From Glaciecola sp049650345 (lineage in GTDB: Bacteria > Pseudomonadota > Gammaproteobacteria > Enterobacterales > Alteromonadaceae), in assembly GCA_049650345.1 (NCBI GenBank), contig JBARZY010000078.1:1-64000 (forward strand): 64,000 bases of DNA, in the 5' to 3' direction. The notes under the pieces are model-generated. The model saw only the letters and a list, made by a program, of their open reading frames with translations. It was not told the DNA's origin and did no database searches. How positions within the stretch are numbered: position 1 is the first letter of the stretch; each line of letters begins with the position of its first letter. Positions 54,627 through 64,000 of the stretch are shown here, piece by piece. Position numbers and translations under genes: made by a program.

Positions 54627-54641
54627 TACGCAATTGATATC

Positions 54642-56414
54642 TTATTGTCCTACAGCAACGCCTTCACGACGGGGATCAGCGCCTCCATGCAATACGCCAT
54701 CAATAATCTGAATCCCATGCAGTCCGCTATTCAAATTTCTAACGTTGATCTCATGCCCTTTATTTTCAAGTTCCGATTTTAACCTTGTAATACTGGTATT
54801 GGCCTCTAAGGTGGTCGCGCCATTTCGGTTTGAGATACGCGGGGCAGATATCGCTGTTTGAATATCTAGACCAAAATCAAGTACATTAAAAATTGTCTGT
54901 GCCACATAATTAATGATACGACTTCCGCCAGGCGAACCCACGACCAAATGTAATTTACCACTGTCATCAAACACCATAGTTGGGCTCATTGCGCTGCGAG
55001 GACGCTTGTCAGGTTGCACCCTATTAAGCACTGGCGTGTTATCGCGCATGGGATTAAGCGAAAAATCGGTTAATTGGTTGTTTAACAAAAACCCTTCCAC
55101 CATTAAACCTGAGCCAAACATAAACTCAATGCTTGATGTCATGGATACCGCATTGCCTTGTTTATCAACAATGGATATGTGACTCGTGCTCATGCGTTCA
55201 TAAGCGTTATCTTTGCCAAACTGCATGCTTGCATAAGGTTTACCAGCTGATGCCTTTTCAAAAGGCACAGCTAAACTGATGTCTGCAGCTCGCCTGCGAA
55301 TATAACCTGGATTCACTAGCGGAACCACAGACATATCTAAGTAGTCTAAATCGGCTATATAATGGGCTCTATCGGCAAATGCCAAGGCACTCGATTGCGT
55401 GAATAAATGTGCGAATTCTACGCTATTGTGGGTGTACTTTGATAATTCAAAACGTTCTAGCGATTTTAGAATTTTATACACCGATACGCCCCCAGAGCTA
55501 GGCGGCGCCATACCACATATTTTATATGCTCGATAAGGATTACACATAGGTCTTCGCTCAATTGCGCGATAATTCGCAAAATCGTCAGCGCTAAGCAGGC
55601 CTGGGTTGACAGATGCTGTACGCACGGTTTTCGCAATGTTTTCAGGAATACTACCCGTATAGAATGCATCAGCACCACCTAAGGCTATTTTTTGCAGAGT
55701 AGTCGCTAATAGAGGATTTTTCTGTAAAGTGCCGGCTTTTAACCCAACCCCATTAGGTTTGAAGTAATTACTGGCAGAGGTGAATTTATTTAAACCGGGG
55801 TGATAATCAAGTGCAATCAATTTCGCTAAGCGCTCAGATACCACAAAACCTTCTCGTGATTGCTTAATGGTGTCAGTGAAAAGGTCTTTCCACGCTAAGT
55901 TACCAAACTTTTTATGTGCCATATCAAGTGCTCTCAATACACCTGGTACGCCAACCGATTTACCGCCTACAACGGCATCACGCCACGCCATTGGCTCGCC
56001 GTTTTCCAAAAATATATAAGGGTTGCTGGCTTTTGGTGCTGTTTCGCGGCCATCAAAGGTGTGCAACTTTTGTTTGGTGTTGTCCCAATACATAATAAAA
56101 GCACCGCCACCAATACCTGATGATTGTGGTTCAACCAAGGTTAACATTGCTTGAATAGCTACCGCAGCATCTATTGCACTGCCACCCTGCTCTATGATTT
56201 GTTTACCCGCCCATGCTGCATAAGGGTTTGCTGCAACTACCATGTAATTGTTAGTGCTATCGAACGCTTTTTGCTGAACACCTGTTGCAGCTTCTGGCTC
56301 TCTATCCTCAAGGTTTTTGCTGCTTTGTGCATAAACTGATGCGCCAAGTAGACCCAAACCCAACGCCACTGCGCAGCTAAACAGCTTACTAGCTGGCCTA
56401 TTTAAACACTTCAT
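54642..56414 (-). CDS. ggt: Gamma-glutamyltransferase, mirror copy
   Basis: Identical protein to the left-arm ggt (590 residues, Thr410 nucleophile). The two copies face each other tail to tail across the terminator, 62 bases apart. Probably not a true second gene, for the reasons given for the inverted repeat. Confidence 0.85.
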   Translation of the reverse strand: MKCLNRPASKLFSCAVALGLGLLGASVYAQSSKNLEDREPEAATGVQQKAFDSTNNYMVVAANPYAAWAGKQIIEQGGSAIDAAVAIQAMLTLVEPQSSGIGGGAFIMYWDNTKQKLHTFDGRETAPKASNPYIFLENGEPMAWRDAVVGGKSVGVPGVLRALDMAHKKFGNLAWKDLFTDTIKQSREGFVVSERLAKLIALDYHPGLNKFTSASNYFKPNGVGLKAGTLQKNPLLATTLQKIALGGADAFYTGSIPENIAKTVRTASVNPGLLSADDFANYRAIERRPMCNPYRAYKICGMAPPSSGGVSVYKILKSLERFELSKYTHNSVEFAHLFTQSSALAFADRAHYIADLDYLDMSVVPLVNPGYIRRRAADISLAVPFEKASAGKPYASMQFGKDNAYERMSTSHISIVDKQGNAVSMTSSIEFMFGSGLMVEGFLLNNQLTDFSLNPMRDNTPVLNRVQPDKRPRSAMSPTMVFDDSGKLHLVVGSPGGSRIINYVAQTIFNVLDFGLDIQTAISAPRISNRNGATTLEANTSITRLKSELENKGHEINVRNLNSGLHGIQIIDGVLHGGADPRREGVAVGQ

Positions 56415-57156
56415 TATTTACCGCCCGTTTTTCTATAAATGCATTGAATGCTTCTTTTGCTTGTTCGCTTTGCATCGCGCTTACAAATACGCTTAACTCA
56501 GTGTCGATATGTTGTGCTATGTCGTCAATATTTGGCTGTAGTAAGGCTTTGGTTTGCTGTAAGGCAGCGGCAGGTTTCGACGCCAGTTTACATGCTAAAT
56601 CCCATACCTGCTCGGACAAGTTCTCTTTGTAAATACGAGAAACAAACCCACACTCTTGCGCCATTTGCGCAGAAAAAACCTCTCCTAACATCAAGAGCTC
56701 AGCCGCCTTTAGCCTTCCCGCAACTCTGGGAACAATATAGCTGGATGCGTATTCAGGGACCAATCCTAAATTAATGAAAGGCATAGCAAATTTTGTATTA
56801 GCATCGCTTAAAACAAAATCACAATGCAACAATAAGGTAGAACCGATGCCGATTGCTAAGCCTTCTACTTGCGCAATAACTGGTAACTTACAGTGCAACA
56901 AAGCTTGCATAAACCGGTACGTTTCGTTGACCTCTTTATTGTCTTGCTCTGCCGATTTTATAAACTCACCCACATCATTACCTGCCGTGAATATACCGCC
57001 CTCACCCTTTATAATAATAACCTTTGCTTGGTTTTTTGGGGCATCGAGTATCGCTTGAGCCATGTCATCATACATTGCAGGAATGAGTGCATTTTTCTTT
57101 TCTATACGGCTAATAGAAATAGTCAAAATATGATTATGTAGGGATTGCTTGATCAT
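56398..57156 (-). CDS. Enoyl-CoA hydratase/isomerase family protein, mirror copy
   Basis: Identical to the left-arm gene, with the same 17-base overlap with ggt. No base differences were seen, as expected of an assembly fold-back. Confidence 0.78.
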   Translation of the reverse strand: MIKQSLHNHILTISISRIEKKNALIPAMYDDMAQAILDAPKNQAKVIIIKGEGGIFTAGNDVGEFIKSAEQDNKEVNETYRFMQALLHCKLPVIAQVEGLAIGIGSTLLLHCDFVLSDANTKFAMPFINLGLVPEYASSYIVPRVAGRLKAAELLMLGEVFSAQMAQECGFVSRIYKENLSEQVWDLACKLASKPAAALQQTKALLQPNIDDIAQHIDTELSVFVSAMQSEQAKEAFNAFIEKRAVNNEVFK

Positions 57157-57276
57157 GCTAACTCGAAAATGCTTAAAGAATACTCGAATTTTACTTAACC
57201 CCAAGACGTAAATAAAGCTAAACTATTGTTTTATATATTTAGATATATCTATAACCGAACAAAGTAAGGCGATTTA

Positions 57277-57873
57277 ATGGGCGACTTGCCAACAAAATCA
57301 TCACAATTTATACCTATTATAGTGGTGGCGGTATTAAGTTTGGTGGCATATACCCTGCCCACTTATGTTACAGAATACCTAGACTTCACACGACAAGGTA
57401 TTGCACAACATCAATGGTGGCGATTGTTAAGCGCGCACTTTTTGCACACTAATACGTATCATTTGGCTGTCAATCTAGCAGGCCTATTTTTATTATGGTT
57501 ATTGCACGGCGAGTATTACCGTGCGCGCAATTATTTAGCAGTTTTTGTGATTACTAGTTTATTTGTGTCGATATTGGTGTGGCTAGCAAGCCCTCATTTA
57601 AATGCGTATGTGGGTTTGTCGGGTGTGTTACATGGTGTGTTTGCATGGGGCATAATACAAGATTTCAAACACAAGCGTGTTAGCGCATATTTGTTATTGG
57701 CAGGCCTAATCATTAAACTAATTGACGAGCGCTTCTTCAGCACTAACGATTTTATGGCTAATTTAATCGGTGCCTCCGTGGCGATTGATGCGCATTTATA
57801 CGGTGCCACTGCGGGCATAATGTTGGGTGTTTTGCTACCTAGTGTTAGGTTACATAAACCATCAACCATCTAA
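57277..57873 (+). CDS. rrtA: Rhombosortase, mirror copy
   Basis: Identical 198-residue protein with the same catalytic Ser115 and His173. Convergent with the mirrored S9 peptidase at the 57882-57909 terminator. Confidence 0.85.
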   Translation: MGDLPTKSSQFIPIIVVAVLSLVAYTLPTYVTEYLDFTRQGIAQHQWWRLLSAHFLHTNTYHLAVNLAGLFLLWLLHGEYYRARNYLAVFVITSLFVSILVWLASPHLNAYVGLSGVLHGVFAWGIIQDFKHKRVSAYLLLAGLIIKLIDERFFSTNDFMANLIGASVAIDAHLYGATAGIMLGVLLPSVRLHKPSTI

Positions 57874-57881
57874 TGCCCATA

Positions 57882-57909
57882 AAAAAACGCAGTATACACT
57901 GCGTTTTTT
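57882..57909. terminator. Mirror copy of the S9 peptidase/rhombosortase terminator
   Basis: The same 12-base stem and gtat/atac loop as at 51312-51339, in reverse complement. Confidence 0.82.
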
Positions 57910-57919
57910 GTGACGTTTT

Positions 57920-60424
57920 TTATAAATTTTCTTCAAATAATTTAAATATACGTCTGTATTCATCTAGCCACGAACTTGGCTGTACAAAACCATGTGGCTC
58001 TACTGGGTAAATCGCGGTTTCAAAATGCGGTTTTTCAAGCTCAATAAGACGTTGTACTAACCTAACTACATCTACAAAAAATACGTTATCGTCAACCATG
58101 GGCGCGTTGATTAACAATGGCTTGGTTAAACCTTCAGCAAAATATATGGGCGAACTGCGCTCGTATGCAATAGGGTCAACATCAGGCGTATTGAGTATGT
58201 TTGAAGTATACGGAACGTTATAGTGCGCCCAATCAGATACCGGGCGTATTGCCGCACCTGCTTGAAATAAATCAGGCTCGGTGAACAACGACATAAAGGT
58301 TAAAAAGCCACCATACGATCCACCATAAGTGCCCACACGCTTTGCATCAACATTCGCATTATTAACTAGCCAATTTACGCCGTCTTTCAAATCCTCTACT
58401 TCTGGGGTGCCCATTTGTCGATAAATGGCGGTGCGCCAATCGCGACCATAGCCTGCAGAAGCTCGGTAATCCATATCAAGTACAACATAGCCTTTACTCA
58501 CTAAGAAGCTATGGAACATAAATTCTCTGAAATAACCAGACCAACCTAAATGTGCATTTTGTAAATAGCCCGCACCGTGAGTAAATACCACAGCTTTTTG
58601 TTTTTCAGTGCTAGTGGCTGAAGGCGTGTAAACCCTTGAATAAATAGGTTGTTCAGTATGGCTCGATGCAATGGGCACAATGGTGGGTACAGTCCAATCA
58701 ATTGATAAAAATGCATCGCTAACGGTGTTGGTGAGCTGTGTCGGCGGCGCGTTAGTGTTTAAATCTAGGGTATATAATTCTGGTGGCATCGCCAACGATG
58801 AGTGAGTTAGCAGTAATTCTTTTTCATTTGGGCTTAATACAAAATCGGTCATGCCATTTAAATCAGTCAGTGCCGTTGCATCGCCACCTGTTGAAGACAC
58901 CTGATATATTTCGTAAATGCCTGGGTGTTTCACATTAGCTTTATAATAAAATTTGGCGTCATCTTGACTCAGTACAACGTCATTTACCACAAAGCGACCT
59001 TGGGTAATTGGCGTCAATTTGCCATTTAATGCTTTGCTGTACAGATGCGAATAGCCAGACTCTTCGCTGAGTAAATATAAGCGCGCTTGATCATTAAACC
59101 AACCAAACTGATTGTAACGATAGTTAACCCATGCACTGTCATGCAGTCTATGTTGGTTAGTTAAAGCAGGGTTATTTACGTCAACACTTACTATCCAACG
59201 GTCTTTGTTATCCCATGCCTCAATCATTAGCGCTACATATGTGCTTGAATCGTGCCATTTAATAGGAGGCTCGGTTGCATAGCCGTAGTACATTAAGCCA
59301 ATATCCCGGGGCAAACGGTTCACCGTATACGTCTCGCCTTTTGCCTTAGCATTTTCTTGTTTTACCTGTGCTAATACATCTTCGTTGTAGCCCGGTAACG
59401 ATGCGTAACTTAAAGGCGTGTATGAGCCCTTGTTAACATCTACAAAATAAAGCTGATGCGACTCGGGCTCAGCATCTGCTACACGCTTGCGAACAGATTG
59501 CGATTTAATACGACCATTTTCTTCGATGTAATCGGGCATAATATCGTTTTCGCTGCGCGTTGGCTTATCTTCACGTGTGGCAATTATGGCGTAGTTACCA
59601 TTTGGCGACACACTGGCAAATACGGTTTCATATCCTTTATTAAAATACAACTGCGTTGCCATAATAGTGTTGTCAGCGCCCTGTTTTTGTTGCTCATAAT
59701 CAAACCTTGCTTGACGATTATTGCGTTGCACTTGAACGTATTTAATTAATTGTTGCTGTTGATCGGCAATATAGTCTGCCGGTGGCGTGAGCCCTTTGGG
59801 CGCTTCTGCAAATTGCCACGCAAACAGTTGAGATTGCACACCTGTGTTAACGTCAATAATATAAAAACTGTTGCCACGTTGAAAGGATACTCCGCTTATA
59901 CCTCGTTCAGTATTTTCATAAAAAGCTAAATTACGAGCAGCATATGCATCTTTAGATAGTTGTTTGATGACCTTACTGGTTTTGTCTTGGACAAACACGT
60001 TTCCTTCATATAACCAAGCAACAAACGGAAGATCGTTATCAGTAATTAATTGACTATGAGAAAGTGCGTGCATCTGTGCAAACGGCACCACTTCGCCATT
60101 TCCATTTCCTGCACGCGTTGCATACAAATCATTAACCACTGAGCCTTCACGTTTACGTTGATAGGTAATTGTGTCGCCTAAAGGAGAAAAACGAGCTCTC
60201 TGAGGCTGGCGACCTAACCAATCTGGATCTGACATGATCTGTTCAATTGAGAGTTGAATATCAGCAAGCACTTGCGGCGTTGGATTTTCTGTTTGTTGTG
60301 TCACTTTTTTAATTACATACGGCGTAGCCATTTCTGACTCAGTCTTGCTTGCATTTGTGGTATTACAAGCCGCGACTAAGCATATGCTAGCCACGATGGC
60401 ACTTATTTTAAGTTGTTTTGACAT
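57920..60424 (-). CDS. S9 family lipoprotein peptidase, mirror copy
   Basis: Identical 834-residue protein, including the Cys20 lipobox. At 2.5 kb this is the longest perfectly duplicated gene. A real duplication of any age would be expected to show some synonymous change. Confidence 0.83.
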   Translation of the reverse strand: MSKQLKISAIVASICLVAACNTTNASKTESEMATPYVIKKVTQQTENPTPQVLADIQLSIEQIMSDPDWLGRQPQRARFSPLGDTITYQRKREGSVVNDLYATRAGNGNGEVVPFAQMHALSHSQLITDNDLPFVAWLYEGNVFVQDKTSKVIKQLSKDAYAARNLAFYENTERGISGVSFQRGNSFYIIDVNTGVQSQLFAWQFAEAPKGLTPPADYIADQQQQLIKYVQVQRNNRQARFDYEQQKQGADNTIMATQLYFNKGYETVFASVSPNGNYAIIATREDKPTRSENDIMPDYIEENGRIKSQSVRKRVADAEPESHQLYFVDVNKGSYTPLSYASLPGYNEDVLAQVKQENAKAKGETYTVNRLPRDIGLMYYGYATEPPIKWHDSSTYVALMIEAWDNKDRWIVSVDVNNPALTNQHRLHDSAWVNYRYNQFGWFNDQARLYLLSEESGYSHLYSKALNGKLTPITQGRFVVNDVVLSQDDAKFYYKANVKHPGIYEIYQVSSTGGDATALTDLNGMTDFVLSPNEKELLLTHSSLAMPPELYTLDLNTNAPPTQLTNTVSDAFLSIDWTVPTIVPIASSHTEQPIYSRVYTPSATSTEKQKAVVFTHGAGYLQNAHLGWSGYFREFMFHSFLVSKGYVVLDMDYRASAGYGRDWRTAIYRQMGTPEVEDLKDGVNWLVNNANVDAKRVGTYGGSYGGFLTFMSLFTEPDLFQAGAAIRPVSDWAHYNVPYTSNILNTPDVDPIAYERSSPIYFAEGLTKPLLINAPMVDDNVFFVDVVRLVQRLIELEKPHFETAIYPVEPHGFVQPSSWLDEYRRIFKLFEENL

Positions 60425-60658
60425 ATCTTCTTTCTTATTAATGTTATGTAAAGAAACTGAATGGCCTCAACGTATTTGTGTATCAATGGTGTGATAACTA
60501 CGCGATGCACCTGTGTTGTACTGTTACGACAAACATCAACCCGAGCATCAGCTTTGATATTTGCGTTTATGCAGTCATACTATCAAGAGCTCGGAATGAT
60601 CTAAACTACCAAAATCAAATTATTAATGACTGAACTCGTTAACTCTACGGAAAAATAC

Positions 60659-61225
60659 ATGAAACGACTATTAATCGCAGCCCTATTACTTGGCACTACT
60701 ACAATATCTTATGCAAACCAGTGCCCTAGTTTATTAAAGCATATGAAACGAAAGCTTAACTCACAAGAAGTGGTTAATATGTGTGAAGCCTATGCTGGCA
60801 AAGCAGTTTTGTTTGTGAATACTGCTAGTAAGTGTGGATTTACGCCGCAGTTTGAAGGTCTTGAACAACTATACAGTGACTACAAAGACAAGGGCTTAGT
60901 TGTGGTTGGATTCCCATCAAATTCATTTGCACAAGAATATGACGATGAAACCAAAACGGCTGAGGTATGTGAGCTGACTTATGGCGTAAATTTCCCAATG
61001 TTTGAACCTATTTCGGTGCGTAACGATGACGTCGATCCGTTGTACGCGCAATTGGCAAGACTTACTGGTAAAACACCGAAGTGGAACTTCAATAAATATC
61101 TTATGAGTAAAGACGGCCAAACAGTGACACATTACGGCAGTCGCGTTAAGCCACAAGACGAAGACTTTTTAGTGGATATAAATAAAGCGTTGGCATCAGG
61201 CGCAAGCGTGGAAGCTGGCAAGTAA
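60659..61225 (+). CDS. Exported glutathione peroxidase family protein, mirror copy
   Basis: Identical to the left-arm protein, including the unusual Ser89. The signal-peptide start is at the mirrored ATG 60659. Confidence 0.82.
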   Translation: MKRLLIAALLLGTTTISYANQCPSLLKHMKRKLNSQEVVNMCEAYAGKAVLFVNTASKCGFTPQFEGLEQLYSDYKDKGLVVVGFPSNSFAQEYDDETKTAEVCELTYGVNFPMFEPISVRNDDVDPLYAQLARLTGKTPKWNFNKYLMSKDGQTVTHYGSRVKPQDEDFLVDINKALASGASVEAGK

Positions 61226-61233
61226 GTTACTAT

Positions 61234-61260
61234 AAAAAAGCCCCGCTAACAGCGGGGCTT
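61234..61260 (-). terminator. Mirror copy of the azoR terminator
   Basis: Reverse complement of the hairpin at 47961-47987. Confidence 0.82.
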
Positions 61261-61342
61261 ACATCACACTCAACTAGGAACACGTAACAGCCACATTCAA
61301 ATTGCCGCCGTTAGTGATAATATATAGTGCTTACGTGCTACT

Positions 61343-61933
61343 TTAGTTCACTAATTTTTGATTAAATTGATGCCACGCGTCATTGTTGGCCTCTTCACCC
61401 ATGGCAAGCCCTTCAATATAGTAAAATGTCACGTTGGTTAAGCCAATAAACGCCAAAAAATCACGTACAAATGTGGTTTGTGAATCCATCGCCGTACCCT
61501 CGTATTTACCACCTCGGGCAGCAATAACCGTGACTTTTTTACCTTCTAACAAACCAATCGGACCGTTTTCAGTGTATTGGAACGTTACGCCAGCACGTGC
61601 AATACGGTCAAAGTATGCTTTAAGTGTTGAGGGTACGCCAAAATTGTACATTGGTATAGCCAAGACAATTTCGTCAGCTTGTTGCACTTGCGCCACATAA
61701 TTGTCTGAAATTGCCGCTAGGGCTTTTTGCTCTTCGTCTCGTTGCTCTTCTGCTATGCCCCATGCTTGCATTTCAAGCCCCTGTAAATGAGGAATATTGT
61801 CGGCGTGTACATCAACAGACGTAAGTTGAATCGTTTCGTTTACTTGTAATGCATCAACATAACGTTGAGCCGCTTTATTGCTATTGCTATTTTCGCCCTG
61901 CAGGCTTGAATTAATCACTAATACTTGTTTCAT
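61343..61933 (-). CDS. azoR: FMN-dependent NADH-azoreductase, mirror copy
   Basis: Identical 196-residue protein with the mirrored GTGAGG ribosome site. Confidence 0.85.
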   Translation of the reverse strand: MKQVLVINSSLQGENSNSNKAAQRYVDALQVNETIQLTSVDVHADNIPHLQGLEMQAWGIAEEQRDEEQKALAAISDNYVAQVQQADEIVLAIPMYNFGVPSTLKAYFDRIARAGVTFQYTENGPIGLLEGKKVTVIAARGGKYEGTAMDSQTTFVRDFLAFIGLTNVTFYYIEGLAMGEEANNDAWHQFNQKLVN

Positions 61934-62069
61934 GTTTGTATGCCTCACCTTAGTTAGCTATATTTATTTGTATATAGTGACTTTCATAATAGCCTTATAT
62001 TTTAGAATAAAAATAGCTAAAATTAGCACAAAACAACCTATTAATTAGAACGATTTGCAACACATATAT

Positions 62070-63329
62070 TTAGCTGACAAGGTAGAAGGCTTGTTGCATA
62101 TCGTCAATAATATCCTCAGCCGCCTCAATACCAATAGACATTCTCACTAAGGTCTCAGAAATCCCCATTTCTTTACGTTGCTTAGGCCCATTTTCATAAA
62201 ATATGGTAGTGGCAACGGGCAAAATTAAGGTGCGAGTATCACCTAAATGAGTCGCACTAATAACCAAATCTAGGGCATTGATAAATGCCCGCATGTTGAC
62301 ATGTGGCTCAAGTTCAAAGCTTAATATGCCGCCAAATTCTCCATTGAATAGGTGTTGCGCACGCTGATGTTGAGGATGGTCAGGCAGTCCAGGGTAATAA
62401 ACCGTACTGACATGCGCTTGCTGATGCAAAAACTTGGCAATCGCTAACGCATTTTCACTGGTTTTTTGCATCCGCATGGATAAGGTTTCAAGCCCTACAG
62501 AAATAAGATGTGTTGATTGCGGCGCTAGGGTTGCCCCCATATCACGCAAGCCTTTTTTACGAATTTGAGTAATGCCCCATTGTTCGGATGGTGCGTTTTT
62601 GTACACATCAAGTATATTGTCATACTGTTGCCAATTAAAATTACCCATATCTACTACTACGCCACCAAGCACATTGCCATGACCACCAATATATTTGGTT
62701 AACGACGTTGTTAACAAATTAGCGTGGATGGTGTTTGCGTCTAGCATTACAGATGGCGTCATGGTGTTGTCTACCACAAACAATAGCTGTAAGCGTTGAC
62801 ACAATTTACCAATGTTAATTAAATCGGCTACCTGCGTACCCGGGTTAGCAATGGTTTCACTAAATACCAATTTTGTATTTTCAACAATAACCTGCTCAAC
62901 CTTGTCAGCACTGCTCACGTCAACGTACGTCACCTTAATGCCGAAGCGCGTAAGTGAATCGATAAAACTGCGCGTATTGCCAAATAAATACTTACTGACC
63001 ACAATATGGTCACCCGCTTGCAACAAAGAAAACATAACCGCACTTATAGCTGCCATGCCTGTTGAAAAGGTGGCCGCAGTCATACCGCCTTCTAATTCGG
63101 CAAGTATATTTTGTAACGCCAACGCTGAACCTGATGAGCTACGAGAGTATACATGACCGGCTTTTTTGCCTTGAAACACCGCTTCTAAATCAGCCACATC
63201 GTCAAATTCAAATAACACTGAATTATTGGTCGCTTCATGTACCGCGCCGTGTTGGGGTTTGTTAATTAAGCGGTCAGCGTGTACCAGTTGTGACGCAATA
63301 TTGCGCTGAGCGATTGATTTATTTTTCAC
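62070..63329 (-). CDS. Cystathionine gamma-synthase family PLP enzyme, mirror copy
   Basis: Identical 419-residue protein with the same GTG start and Lys212 cofactor site. Confidence 0.8.
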   Translation of the reverse strand: MKNKSIAQRNIASQLVHADRLINKPQHGAVHEATNNSVLFEFDDVADLEAVFQGKKAGHVYSRSSSGSALALQNILAELEGGMTAATFSTGMAAISAVMFSLLQAGDHIVVSKYLFGNTRSFIDSLTRFGIKVTYVDVSSADKVEQVIVENTKLVFSETIANPGTQVADLINIGKLCQRLQLLFVVDNTMTPSVMLDANTIHANLLTTSLTKYIGGHGNVLGGVVVDMGNFNWQQYDNILDVYKNAPSEQWGITQIRKKGLRDMGATLAPQSTHLISVGLETLSMRMQKTSENALAIAKFLHQQAHVSTVYYPGLPDHPQHQRAQHLFNGEFGGILSFELEPHVNMRAFINALDLVISATHLGDTRTLILPVATTIFYENGPKQRKEMGISETLVRMSIGIEAAEDIIDDMQQAFYLVS

Positions 63330-63565
63330 TTTTATTCCTTGATAACCAATAAAGCAGATATAAAGAGCTTGAAAACTTGCTTCTTGACTCCTTTAAACAC
63401 CGTTGCAACACAAAATTTGTACAACGACGCATACCATTGACCTACAAGTATGAATGTTACCATACAATCGCGCTTTGGTAATTTTCAAGGCTCAGAATAA
63501 AACACTATGAATTAGCTTATTTTTGTTGTTGCAGTATTTGTTGTGTGAATTACACTAGCATCCTT

Positions 63566-64000
63566 ATGTGTATATTGTTTATTGCTGTTAATCAGCACCC
63601 TAAATTTCCATTAATAATTGCAGCGAATCGCGATGAATTTCATCAGCGACCCACTCTTACGTCTCATTTTTGGCCAAGCCATACTGATGTGCTAGCCGGC
63701 AAAGACCTTAGTGCTGGTGGCACATGGATGGGCATAAACCAAAATGGACGTATTGCCGCACTTACCAACATTCGTGCGCCTGGCAAAGAACGATTAAATG
63801 CCATTACTCGCGGCGAATTAGTGACTAATTTTCTGACCACACAAACAGACGTTACAGACTATTTAAATACCCTGCAAAACACGCATCTAAAGTATAATGG
63901 CTACAACTTGTTATTTGGTGAATTAAACCAATTACACGTGTACAATAGCTTCGAAAATAAAGCATATAAACTTGATGACGGTGTTTATGGCTTATCGAAT
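63566..64000 (+). CDS. TANGO2/NRDE family protein, mirror copy, cut by the window end
   Basis: The first 145 codons only, from the mirrored ATG through the NRDEF motif to YGLSN; the rest would lie beyond the window. Whether the mirror continues past it cannot be seen. Confidence 0.8.
   Translation, partial: MCILFIAVNQHPKFPLIIAANRDEFHQRPTLTSHFWPSHTDVLAGKDLSAGGTWMGINQNGRIAALTNIRAPGKERLNAITRGELVTNFLTTQTDVTDYLNTLQNTHLKYNGYNLLFGELNQLHVYNSFENKAYKLDDGVYGLSN

Larger units (their letters stand above)
54611..64000 (-). repeat. Right arm of the 18.8-kb spacerless inverted repeat
   Basis: Exact reverse complement of 45221-54610, ending only because the window ends. The genes listed below in this arm duplicate those described in the left arm and carry no independent information. 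Confidence 0.95.

Noticed and set aside
54581..54640. A hairpin telomere of a linear replicon
   Set aside because: Possible in principle, but there is no telomere-resolvase gene in the window and the axis is an ordinary rho-independent terminator, so this is kept only as an alternative.
54642..64000. Eight additional genes as true second copies
   Set aside because: They are exact mirror images of the left arm with no base changes, and a spacerless palindrome of this size is not expected to persist in a cell; listed only as mirror copies.

Overview
The window looks like a chromosomal segment of a marine gammaproteobacterium, most likely Alteromonadales (Alteromonas/Glaciecola-like). The reasons are the moderately AT-rich sequence, the gene complement (fldA-DUF2788-ybfF, divergent etfBA/ETF-QO, pabB-nudL-sdaA, rhombosortase, pxpABC) and the protein flavour. 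This is judged from recognised families only; no database search was possible. I saw no rRNA, tRNA, insertion sequence, CRISPR array or prophage.

Layout: 1-0.7 kb holds a ParDE-type toxin-antitoxin pair. 1-2.6 kb has a membrane-anchored coiled-coil protein of unknown function and a soluble histidine kinase. 2.8-9.1 kb has cysB, then sdaA-nudL-pabB (the same neighbourhood as in E. coli), then class I fumarase. 9.2-18.4 kb has rmuC, a PhyH dioxygenase, a NYN nuclease, an unknown membrane protein, OsmC, CvfB-like S1 protein, the 5-oxoprolinase operon pxpABC followed by a D-amino-acid transaminase, and fur. 18.5-27.3 kb has a chemoreceptor, a J-domain-like/Sel1-like protein, flavodoxin, DUF2788, YbfF and the complete electron-transfer-flavoprotein system. 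27.4-30 kb has a tryptophan-dioxygenase-like plus kynureninase-like pair with a divergent Lrp-type regulator. 30-35.4 kb has a two-gene RND efflux system and an EamA transporter. At 35.5-36 kb is a heavily deleted TonB-dependent receptor relic. 36-41.7 kb has a GlxA-type regulator facing an acyl-CoA dehydrogenase/reductase/SDR/SDR operon. 41.7-45.6 kb has an OlsF-like bifunctional acyltransferase, an aromatic/aspartate aminotransferase and a TANGO2-family protein.

The outstanding structural feature is the last 18.8 kb. Bases 45221-54610 and 54611-64000 are mirror images with no spacer. Every gene in the left arm (TANGO2 family, cystathionine gamma-synthase family, azoR, glutathione peroxidase, S9 peptidase, rhombosortase, enoyl-CoA hydratase, ggt) reappears in reverse order and orientation with an identical protein. 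The axis falls exactly on the centre of the transcription terminator of ggt. The right arm is still matching when the window ends, so the true length is unknown. A spacerless perfect palindrome of this size is not expected to be stable in a bacterial cell. I therefore regard it as most likely an assembly or chimeric-read fold-back at the terminator hairpin, and count those genes once. A covalently closed hairpin chromosome end or a genuine inverted dimer are the alternatives to exclude.

Functional themes are amino-acid catabolism (serine, 5-oxoproline, D-amino acids, tryptophan/kynurenine-like, sulfur amino acids, gamma-glutamyl compounds) and acyl-CoA oxidation feeding electrons through ETF and ETF-QO to quinone. 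A TTGACGT-TT-ACGTCAA inverted repeat between etfBA and ETF-QO probably ties those two units to branched-chain/fatty-acid control. I found no strong candidate for a wholly new system; the best biological leads are the atypical tryptophan-dioxygenase pair and the GlxA-linked catabolic operon.
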